A DNA stretch of 14,106 bases from Porogramme epimiltina. Its lineage: Eukaryota; Basidiomycota; Agaricomycetes; Polyporales; Polyporaceae. The translations under genes were made by a program, and so were the position numbers. Position 1 is the first letter of the stretch. The number at the start of each line of letters is the position of its first letter. Below, one piece after another: positions 1-8,246 of the stretch. Below the pieces are notes generated by a model that was not told the DNA's origin, searched no databases, and was given only the letters and a program-made list of their open reading frames with translations. The stretch lies in contig FTLJ01000686.1 in the NCBI GenBank assembly GCA_900155495.1, positions 1-14,106 on the forward strand, read 5' to 3'.

Positions 1-703
1 GGGTGGGGGTCGTGGGGGCTACGCTGGGGCGCGCGGCATAGAGAGATGAAGGGAGACGGGCACCTGCGCTGGGCCGATCGGCCTCATGTCAGTCACATCC
101 ATCTCGCACGCGAGCGGCGATGGGGCGGGGCCGCGACGTACTGGTCTTCCGTGCGGCCTGGCGCGGGGCGTTGGGGCGGGCGGGGGCGGACGGGGTGTGG
201 GGGGCAGCGCGGGCGGGGCGGAGAGGGCGGGGGAGGCAAGACGGGGCGAGGCGAGGCGGCGAGCAGGCCTCTTGCGGCGTCGGAGGACGGACGCGCACGA
301 TGGCCCGGATCTTTATATCAAGCGGCGCGCGAGCCCTCCCTCCAAAACCAGCCGCTCGCCTCGTTCCCGCCACGCCTGCGGGGCCTTTCCTCCTCCTCCC
401 CCATCTAATGCCTGCCGCCTGCGCTCGCCAACGGACGCCCCGGTCCAGGCCCCGTGCGCGCCGTGACCAAACCGCCAGCCACACCAGCCGACAATGGCCT
501 CTCGAACGTTCTGATCTGCAACCATTTGCAAGCGGCCCCAATCCCACCACCTGCCATCCTGCGCAACGCCCCGGCGCCCAGCGCCTCCACAGACGCCCCC
601 ATGTCCCCCGGTGCACAACAGTCACGGGCACGCGGCCTTCCGTTATCGTCGCCCTCGCGATGCCACACTAGACGACTTGCCAGCACGCACAGCAACAATA
701 GAA
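1..703. other. GC-rich left flank without an identifiable gene
   Basis: This stretch lies beyond the 3′ end of the first bestrophin gene and left of the duplicated unit. Frames of 100–190 codons are open on both strands at once, as expected at this base composition, and none shows a recognisable domain. Positions 165–260 are very G-rich on the plus strand. On the minus strand a TATA-like element at 312–317 is followed by a long C/T-rich stretch and by an ATG at 102–100 that opens 13 codons before a weak GT. This is the layout of a promoter and leader for a minus-strand gene starting near the left edge, but the coding part is outside the window. Confidence 0.35.
312..317 (-). promoter_or_regulatory. 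TATA-like element pointing off the left edge
   Basis: The minus strand reads TATAAA here within GATATAAAG. A C/T-rich stretch of about 150 nt follows, then an ATG at 102–100. The order of TATA, pyrimidine-rich leader and ATG is typical of fungal promoters. The supposed gene is not in the window, so this remains a guess from layout. Confidence 0.3.
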
Positions 704-1050
704 GCCCCAATATCACGCTCTTCTTCAATATTAAACCAAACGTAAAAGCACGACAGCAGCATCGACAGCGATAAATATGTACTCCGCCCGCCTCCAAGGC
801 TCGGCGGCGGACAGACATGCGAGAGGGCGCCCCCTCCCGTCCCAGTCGTCGACCGTGGTCCTTGCGCCGGTCGCGAATGTCCGGATGTGGCGTGCACGGC
901 GCAGCCTGGCATGTACACGCATCTGCTGAGAGCAGCCCGGTTCCGGTCAGCTCAGTTGCCCCGGCGCGCACAGTGACACAGCACTTGTGTAACGCACCAT
1001 TAGGGATGTAGAGTTTCGTTGGGCCCCCTGGCAGGCGTTTTTAGGGTCGT

Positions 1051-3182
1051 TTACTTGTAACGCGTCATCTGCTCGACATCCCACCAGCTCTTCAGCAGCG
1101 TGCGGCGGATGCTCGTCATGCCCGTGTCGGGGCCGTGGTACTCATGGTTCACGTCGCTGATGATGTCCTCAGCCGTGCGCCTGTCGCCCGGTGCAAACGG
1201 TTGGTTCCACGCGGTGAAGATGTATTCGTCGGGCTCTGGGCAGGAGTGCTACAGAGTCGGACGTGAGTGAGCAGATAGAGTGGGGCGCGAGCCACGGGAG
1301 CGAAGAGAACTCACTGCGGTGATCTCGTGAAGCTCACGCTGAATGGTGAGGCAGAACGAGTCCAGGTCTACGCGGATGATGCGTCAGAACTCAAGTGAAA
1401 AAAGTTTGCGGGAGAGGAGCGCGCGCTTACCGAGATCGTTCATGTCGTAGTTGAATGGGTTCTCACTGCGCAAGGGTAAGATATCTCTCCGACAGATAGA
1501 ACTTCTGTGGCGTGTACGCACATCTCCTGACCGATCTCAAGGAAGCCGAGGAGCAGGAAAGAAGCGAACGCAGTCGCCCTATGGAGATGTGTAAGCCGAC
1601 GGATATCTCAGATGGTGACGAGGCATCTACATACGGAATGGTGAGGTACTTGAACGAGCTCCAAATCTGGAACTGTGGCACCGGATATCTGCGTCAGCGG
1701 GTCCCCCATCACAGCAGTGGCACATATCGCAGATATGCCTGGTCGCAACTCACAGGAAGGAAGAACAAGTACAGCCAAAGCGACATGCGAAGATGAGCCT
1801 GGTACGCGAACGGAAGGGGCGTGCTCCGGATCCGGTCGAGGTTGGTCACCGTATCCTGGAGCTGAGAGATGGCCGTCGTAAACGCGGACGCGATCGCGGG
1901 CTGGAGCTGGCCGTTCCTCAAAAGCCACGCGAGGTAGCTCGACAGGAAGAGCGAGATCTCGAGCGGCACGTTCGAATCGACCGCCTCCGGCCGGAGGCGC
2001 TTGCCAGTGAGCGAGCGCGTCGGGCCCTGCTCGGCAGTCGCGCTCGTCGGGAGTTCGGGCTGCTGCTTGCGGTGGCGGAACGGACTCGTGAGGAACTTGA
2101 AGATGCGCAAGAACGGCAGGTAGTCGAAAATGGAGTCCTTTGGCGGGTTCCGGGCAGGCCGGAGCGGATGCTCGCTGTACACCACAGGCAGCGCCTGCTC
2201 GGGGTCGAACTTCCTCTTGCGCTGCGGGCGCCCACGGAGCGAGTGGTAGATTTGGTCTTCGGTGAGCTGGCCGAGCTCCTTCGATGGGTCCGGGGACTCG
2301 CTCGTGCGCCCAGTCCGGTCGCGCGAGAGCGGCCGCGAGGTGGCGGTGTGCGCGGTCTGGTGCTTGTCGTTATCCATGGCGGAGGCCTTCCACATGGGGA
2401 GCATATCCTCCACGGTGGCATTGGTGGGATCGTGTGTAGCATAGCGTGGCAGGAAGCACACGAGCGGGTACAGATCCTCGTAGTACACCCCTCCCTCACC
2501 ACGAAGCATGTGCTAAACGAGGGCTTCCCGTCAGAAGCCATTCATTTCGGTTCTTTCGGAACCGAGACGATTTACCTTGACAGACACAGAGTATGCTTGG
2601 ACGAGGTTCACCATGCTCTTCTTCTCTATGGTCATCTCGAGCGTAGTCTTGGCCTTGCCAGTCTTCTTGTCGGTGCGCTCAAAGGGCACGTGCACCCAGA
2701 TCTTCACGAATTGTCAGACGCCTATCCTGCCTGTGCGCCACGACATACTCACGATCTGAGCCAAATTGCGAGACGCGAGCGAAATCGCTGTCCACAGCTT
2801 TCTGCCCTCCATATAACTGCACAATACAAGTTAGACAAAACTGCAGTGGCGCAAAGCCCGAAAACAAACTGACCGTTCATACGCCGAAGATGTACGGAAG
2901 GAAATGACCAGACCGAGCACTGTACCAAGCACAGTGAGGATTGCGTTGGAGAGCACGAGCTTATGGGATGTCATTTCAGACACGAGGGACACCACTGTGC
3001 GCGGGGGGTGAGGGAGAGGGCCCATATGTAAGTTCAAAGCGAAGGCGCCACGGAGACGGAGTGGCACACTCACTAGCAGCGACGAGTGAAAAGAACAGGA
3101 CCTCCGGCCAGATGTCGTTCACGACCGTGGCCTTGAATTTCTTGAGGCTCCATCCTACGAAGAGCGGGTTCTGGGCGACCAT
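1051..3182 (-). CDS. Bestrophin-family anion channel, copy A (519 aa, 10 exons)
   Basis: Predicted membrane anion channel of the bestrophin/UPF0187 family, recognised from memory of fungal members. Exons: 3182–3074, 2994–2874, 2816–2753, 2701–2576, 2512–1754, 1672–1635, 1578–1522, 1465–1431, 1367–1315, 1248–1051. All nine introns are GT–AG, phases close and the stop is TAA. Hydrophobic segments lie at about residues 25–42 and 53–70, then about 323–340 and 376–420. Family landmarks are FRTSSAYERYMEGRKLW (about 69–85), the run VPLEISLFLSSYLAWLL, LGFLEIGQEIENPF (about 416–429) and the acidic string ending near residue 439, which corresponds to the calcium-clasp region of animal bestrophins. A polar loop of about 150 residues (about 165–320) splits the domain, as in other fungal members as I recall them. 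The start is the first methionine in a context shared with copy B. Substrate anion and membrane are unknown. Confidence 0.93.
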
Positions 3183-3500
3183 CGTGGATAGTCTTGTGGG
3201 TCGCTATATGCGCGCGGGGAGCGAGGTTCCCGGGTCCGTTGGCAGCCTTGTTCAAATTGGCAAAAGTAGGGGCGCGCTGCTCTGGAGGAAAGCACCAGGG
3301 AGGCGGAGAAGGCGTCGACGGCAGGCGTGGCGGGGCGTGCGTCCAGCGGCCGGAAACAAGAAAAGGGCTGACCACCGTGGGCTGCGAACAGGGGCAGCAC
3401 ACGCGGGGACGGCGAAGGGCGACGGGGTGGACGCGGAGAAGAGGGAGGGAGGGGTGAAGGGGGGACGGGGATGATGGGCGCGGGCGGGGGCGCCCCACGG

Positions 3501-3508
3501 ATATTATA
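3501..3508 (-). promoter_or_regulatory. TATA-like box, bestrophin A
   Basis: The minus strand reads TATAATAT, about 320 nt before the bestrophin A start codon. The same octamer sits at 6958–6965 upstream of copy B inside otherwise diverged sequence, which supports function. A long C/T-rich stretch lies between it and the start codon in copy A. A second TATA-like string (CATATAG) much closer to the ATG is also shared, so the core promoter could be there instead. Confidence 0.5.
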
Positions 3509-3773
3509 CCCCTGGTGGGGGCCGTAGCGCGTGACGCGGAGGGGAGAGCGGGGAGAAGAAGCCCTCCCCTGGAGCCCGAAACGGATCGCGAAGGGCCTCC
3601 CGGGGCCACGCCCGGCCCCGCGTCCTTCGCAAAATCTGATAGTTCGTCCAAGCGCAGCATCGAGGCAGCGCCCTGTCCGCCCGTCGCTGGCCCCCGCGAG
3701 GCGCACGGCCTCCATCCATGCAACGCACGGCCGCGTCTCATGAGCACGTCCAACAAGATCGCGCCGCCGGACG

Positions 3774-3818
3774 CAGAGCCCAGACGCGGCCAGGGCGTGC
3801 GATCAAACTTAGAGTCAG
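3774..3818. promoter_or_regulatory. Conserved upstream block, copy A
   Basis: This is a 45-bp non-coding block about 590–640 nt before the bestrophin A start. It matches 7210–7254 upstream of copy B at 41 of 45 positions. An 18-bp left part and a 21-bp right part (beginning TGCGATCAAACTTAGAG) are identical, separated by six variable bases. That is more conserved than parts of the coding sequence such as exon 1. It is best read as a candidate regulatory element kept after duplication; its factor is unknown. Confidence 0.45.
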
Positions 3819-4685
3819 ACGGGCAGGAGCCCCGACGACAAGGCCTTGCATGGGAATCCGGATATTGCGGAGAGCGGACATGTACGTACTGCGCATTGCG
3901 AGAGTGCAACCACCGAACTCGCCCCGCCAGCCCGCGCCGTCTCCGCAGGCACCTCCATTAAATTTGCGGGGACAACGAGCTCGCAACCGGCCCGTCGTTG
4001 CCCACAGTAATTCCGGCGGGCGGGGGGCCTCCGATCGCGCCCGCGGCAGGGCTGCGGCGGTGAAGAGGGGTGGTGGTGGCAAAACGAGGCAGGGCACGCG
4101 GCAGGATGTGAGATGGATCAAAGGCTGGGGATGAAATTCAACACGGGTGAGGTCCCGGGCGGTCGAGGAGGGTCGAATGAGCACACGAGCGGCGGAGGCC
4201 AGGTGTCCGGAGCAAAGAGCGTCGGCGCTCTCCTGGCGCTTGTTGCCAGACCCAATCGCCAAAACACCGCCACTTGACATCAAATTTCATTATGGCTGGC
4301 TTCAATAGGCCGATCAGCCAGAGCACCTCTTTCATCTACTTATCATGTTGCGATGGATTGACTCAGAGATAGATGAAGAGGTGGATAGTGGATATGATAA
4401 CTTTCCGGCTAACAAAGTATAGATGTTGTCAGTTACATTTGTGTAGTCCGCCAAAGTCGCTTGATATCATATGTTCAAAACGCTGATTCCTGATGGCAAC
4501 GAACCACAACCAGTGCGATCGTTTGCAATGCCAGCGATCCCCCAATATCACCCTTTTCCCTAGTACAAATCGAACGCAAAAGCGCGACAGCAGTAGCAAA
4601 CACGTATTTCGCCCACCTTTAAGGTAGGACGGACAGACATGCGAAGGGGCGCCTGCCCGGGCCTAACGGGCGTTTTGAGGGTCGT

Positions 4686-6777
4686 CTACTTCCGGCGCGT
4701 CACTTGCTCAACCCCCAACCAGCTTTGGAGGAGGGTGCGGCACATGCTCGTCATGCCCGTGTCGGGATGATGGTACGCGTGCGTCTCGTCACCGACGATA
4801 TCTTCCGCCGTGCGCCTGTCGCCAGGTGCAAATGGCTGGTTCCATGCGGTGACGATGTAAGTGGCGGGCTGCGGGCAGGAGTGCTGCAAAGTGGGACATG
4901 GGTGAGCAAGCAGAGTCGGAGGTGCGGGCGGCGGGAGCGCGGGGGACTCACTACAGTGATTTGGTGAAGCTCGCGCTGAATAGTGAGACAGAACAAGTCG
5001 AGGTCTAGGCGGATGACGCGTTAGAAACCTAGTGAACGAAGTCTGCAATGAAGAGAGCACGCCCACCGAGATCGTTCATGTCGTAGTCGAACGGGTTCTC
5101 ACTACACAAGGGTAAGACATCTCTGAAAGATTGAAGTGTTGTGGCGTGTACGCACATCTCGTGACCTATCTCGAGGAAGCCGAGGAATAAGAAGGATGCG
5201 AATGCAGTCACCCTATGGAGATGTGTAAGTCGATGGGGATATTTCAAAAGGGAACTACGTGCGGAATGGTGAGGTAATTGAACGAACTCCAAATCTGGAA
5301 CTGCAGCATCGTAAATATGTGTCAGCGGATCCCCCGTCGCCGTAACAGCACGTACATGGAAACTCACCGGAAGGAAGAACAAGTAAAGCCAGAGCGAGAT
5401 GCGAAGGTGGGCCTGGTACGCGAACGGCAGGGGCGTGTTCCGGATTCGGTCTAGGTTGGTCACTGTATCTTGGAGTTGAGAGAGCGCCGTCGTGAACGCG
5501 GACGCAATCGCAGACTGGAGATAGTTTTGGCTCAGGAGCCACGCGAGGTAGCTGGACAGGAAGAGAGAGATCTCCAGGGGCACATCCGCGTCGACCGCCT
5601 CCGGCTGCAAACGCTTGCCGGTGAACGAGCGCGTCGGGTCCGGTTGCGCGGTGATTGGGAGCTCGGGCTGGTGCTTACGCTGGCTGAACGGGCTTGTGAA
5701 GCACCGAAATATACGCAGGAACGGAAGGTAGTCGAAAATGGACTCCTTTGGCGGGTTCCGTGCAGGCAGAAGAGTGCGCTCGCTGTACACCACAGGCAGC
5801 GCCTGCTCGGGGTCGAACTCCCTCTTGCGCTGCTGGCGCCCGCGGATTGAATGGTAAATTGGGCCCCCAGAGAATTGGTTGAGCACTTCAGCCGGATCTG
5901 GCGACTCGCTTGCGCGTTCCGTACCATCGCGCGAGAGCGGCCGCGAGGTCGTGACAGTGTGCGCGGCCTGGTGTCTGGCTTTGTCCATATCGGAGGCCTT
6001 CCACATTGGGAGCACGTCCTCCGCAGTAGCCTCGTCGAGATCGTGCGTGGCGTAGCGTGGCAGAAAGCATATGAGCGGATACAGATCCTCGTAGTACACT
6101 CCTCCCTCTCCACGAAGCATGTGCTAAACGAGGGCTTCCCGTCAGAAGCCATTCATTCTGTTCGGAACCGAGACGATCTACCTTGACAGACACAGAGTAC
6201 GCCTGGACGAGGTTGACCATGCTCTTCTTCTCTATGGCGACCTCGACCTTGCTCCAGGACTTGTAAGGCTCGTTGGGACGCTCAAAGGGCACATGAACCC
6301 AAATCTTCGAGAATTATCAGACGCACATCAGCCTGCGCACCGCGACATACTTACGATCTGAGCTAAGTTGCGAGATGCAACTGAGATCGCAGCCCACAGT
6401 TTCCTACCCTCCATATAACTGCACAACAAGAGTCAGATAGAACCTAATGCTGAAACTTAAAGTAGGCTCACCGTTCATATGCCGAAGACGTGCGGAACGA
6501 AATGACCAGGCTGAGCGCTGTCCCAAGCACATTGAGAATTGCGTTGGAGATCACTAGCTTATGTGACGTCATGTCCGACACCAGCGACACCGCTGCGCGA
6601 GGTGAGGGAGAGCGCCCATACGTGAGCTCAAAGCTCGCATCGTACGTATGGCAGGGTGACGCACTCACCGGTGGCGACAAGGGAAAAGAAAATGACTTCC
6701 GGCCAGATGTCGTTCGCGACTGTGACCATAAATCTCTTGAGACCCCATCCTGCGAAGAGCGGGCTCTGAGTGGCCAT
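4686..6777 (-). CDS. Bestrophin-family anion channel, copy B (517 aa, 10 exons)
   Basis: Tandem paralogue of copy A, also a predicted membrane anion channel. Exons: 6777–6669, 6592–6472, 6418–6355, 6304–6182, 6123–5368, 5300–5263, 5212–5156, 5101–5067, 5004–4952, 4883–4686; the stop is TAG. All nine introns match copy A in site and phase. Intron 6 (5213–5262) has a GC donor. It keeps the landmarks FRTSSAYERYMEGRKLW, VPLEISLFLSSYLAWLL and ENPFDYDMNDLDLD. Two places differ most. The exon 4 linker between HVPFER and IEKKSM is almost fully rewritten and one codon shorter, and exon 5 is also one codon shorter. Exon 1 differs from copy A at 11 of 36 residues. No stop or frameshift is present, so both copies look functional. 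The linker change hints at altered regulation, which is an inference. Confidence 0.92.
5213..5262 (-). other. GC–AG intron in bestrophin B (intron 6)
   Basis: The donor reads CC|GCACGT on the minus strand, where copy A has CC|GTATGT. The acceptor CTCCATAG is the same in both. With the GC donor the frame continues from TIP into the TAFASF segment, exactly as in copy A. The nearest GT is four bases inside and would shift the frame. The intron is 50 nt. Confidence 0.8.
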
Positions 6778-6957
6778 CGTGGATGTTCTTATGGGTCGCT
6801 ATATGCGTGCAGGGAGTGGGGTTCCCGGGTCCGATGGCAGACGTCTTCAGACGTCGTAGAAGCGGGGGCGCGCGTTGTTTTACAGGAAAGCACCGGGAGG
6901 ATGTAGGGGGCGTCGATGGGGGGCGGGACGCTGGGGGCGGATGGTGGCGCATGACGC

Positions 6958-6965
6958 ATATTATA
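6958..6965 (-). promoter_or_regulatory. TATA-like box, bestrophin B
   Basis: The minus strand reads TATAATAT, matching the octamer upstream of copy A with similar bases on both sides (an AGGG-type run before it and GCG after it). It lies about 185 nt before the copy B start codon. Confidence 0.5.
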
Positions 6966-7209
6966 TCCCTGGAGGGGGGTGTAGAGCGTTGGGCGGATAC
7001 AGGAGCGGGAAGAAGAAGCCCTCCCTCAGTTTTCGAAAGGGATCGCGAAGGGGCCTCATAGGTTTACGCCCATCCTCGCACCCCCTTCAAATGTTGATAG
7101 TTCGCGCGAACCAGCGCCCCGTCCGCCCCTCGCGAGGCACACGACGCCACCCCAATCCACACAACGTAAGGCCACGCCTCACCACCTAATAAGATAGCTA
7201 CACAGAACC

Positions 7210-7254
7210 CAGAGCCCAGACGCGGCCCGAGTATGCGATCAAACTTAGAGTCAG
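7210..7254. promoter_or_regulatory. Conserved upstream block, copy B
   Basis: This is the partner of the 45-bp block at 3774–3818, with 41 of 45 positions identical and no gap. It lies about 435–475 nt before the copy B start. Downstream DNA between block and gene has changed length between the copies while the block itself has hardly changed, which fits selection on a binding site or an unrecognised transcript. Confidence 0.45.
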
Positions 7255-8246
7255 TTGGGCAGGAACTCGACGACAACGCCTTAGAGACTAGTACTGTAGA
7301 GTGGACACATGCACATGTTGGCATTGAGAGTGTGCATCTGCACCGTGGAGCCACCAAGTACGCACCGCCGTCTCTGAAAGTTAGTCTGGCGAGGACGACA
7401 CACTCGATACAGGCCCGACGCCGCACACGGTAACATCGGCGGGCGGATGGCCTGAGGCCTCCGGATCGCGCCCGCGGCGAGACTGCGGCCTCGGCAGAGG
7501 TTAAGAAGGTGGACAGTGGGAAAACGTGATGGGGAACGTGGCAGGAGGCAATGTGGATCAGAGAATGGGAAAGCGTTGCACGAGGTCCTGGAAAGTCGAG
7601 GGAGGTTGGATGAGAACATGAGCGGCGGAGGTTAGGTAAGTATTTGGACTCGGGAGTTTAAAGAGCTTCGGCGCTTTACAGGCGCCTGTTGCCCCACTAA
7701 TCCCCAAAGCACCGCCACTCTACTTCAATTTTCATTATTATGGCACGCTTCAATACGACAGCTCGCTGGTGTTAGTACCTCTTTTATCGGGATGGATCGG
7801 GATGGGGGCAGGTAAAGAGGGCTAGTTATAGGAGCCTTCCGGCCAACGAAGCATACGTGTTATCAATTATATTTGCGCAGTCCCCAAAGTGACATCTCGT
7901 ACAGAATGCTACTGATTCCTGATGGTGACTAACAACGCCCAATGCAAGCGTGTGCAATCCTAGCGATCCCAACGTTTGTGGGAAGAATCTAATCTGAGTA
8001 TATGCTCGGTATCCAGTGCAAATCTGTAATCTGTCATGCTTCATACTTCAGACAGCGCCTCACTGAGAATCCCCGGTTGGAGGTGCGCGTTGCCCAGACA
8101 ACGGTCCGTTCTCGAGACGAAGCTTCACGGATGTAATGGTTACGGATGCATGGCTACATCTTAAACAATATGGAAGTTGTTATAGATGGCCATTCAAGCA
8201 TCTTTGTAACTCACTGGATGTTTTGGAAGACAGGAGGCTCGAGTGT

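Larger units (their letters stand above)
704..4540. repeat. Tandem duplication unit 1 (bestrophin A and flanks)
   Basis: This is the left copy of a direct, head-to-tail duplication. It begins near the shared string CCCCAATATCAC (704–715), contains the whole bestrophin A gene and runs through about 1.35 kb of upstream DNA to 4540. The right copy repeats the same order of blocks: 3′ flank, ten-exon gene, leader, TATA-like box, conserved 45-bp block, and AT-richer outer upstream DNA. The unit is about 400 bp longer than its partner, mainly from extra DNA at about 840–1020 and 3310–3470. Boundaries were placed by eye, and weak similarity may continue past them. Confidence 0.85.
3183..4540. other. 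Intergenic: bestrophin A promoter and upstream DNA
   Basis: No gene is supported here. From the bestrophin A start outward it holds: a leader segment shared with copy B (CATATAGCGACCCA about 25 nt before the ATG); an extra purine-rich (plus-strand) block at about 3310–3470 absent from copy B; a TATA-like box at 3501–3508; a conserved block at 3774–3818; and an AT-richer outer part from about 4260. Open frames here (for example minus 3909–3073 and plus 3515–3961) run through promoter DNA, and copy B does not preserve them as long frames. Confidence 0.7.
4541..7970. repeat. Tandem duplication unit 2 (bestrophin B and flanks)
   Basis: This is the right copy of the head-to-tail duplication. It starts directly after the AGCGATCC string that ends unit 1 and runs to AGCGATCCC at about 7961–7970, where the clear match stops. 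It has the same gene, splice sites and promoter blocks as unit 1. Divergence in both coding and non-coding parts shows the duplication is not recent. The GST gene begins outside it. Confidence 0.85.
6778..8246. other. Intergenic: bestrophin B promoter and GST 3′ flank
   Basis: No gene is supported. The left part to about 7970 is the upstream DNA of bestrophin B and aligns with 3183–4540 in block order. It lacks the roughly 150-bp purine-rich insert of copy A, so the TATA-like box is only about 185 nt from the start codon. The remaining 270 bp to the GST stop codon is unique in this window, AT-richer and featureless to my eye, and should contain the GST 3′ untranslated region and poly(A) site. 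Confidence 0.7.

Noticed and set aside
165..260. Potential G-quadruplex promoter element in the G-rich left edge
   Set aside because: G-runs are common in this base composition, and nothing ties this one to a gene inside the window.
1793..2872. 359-codon open frame on the plus strand
   Set aside because: It lies antisense to exons and introns of bestrophin A and is rich in R, E and L as expected from the complementary frame. The equivalent frame in copy B is broken into shorter pieces (5470–5850, 5851–6186). No domain is seen.
3073..3909. 278-codon open frame on the minus strand
   Set aside because: It overlaps bestrophin A exon 1 in another frame and runs through its leader and TATA-like box. 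The duplicate region in copy B has no matching long frame.
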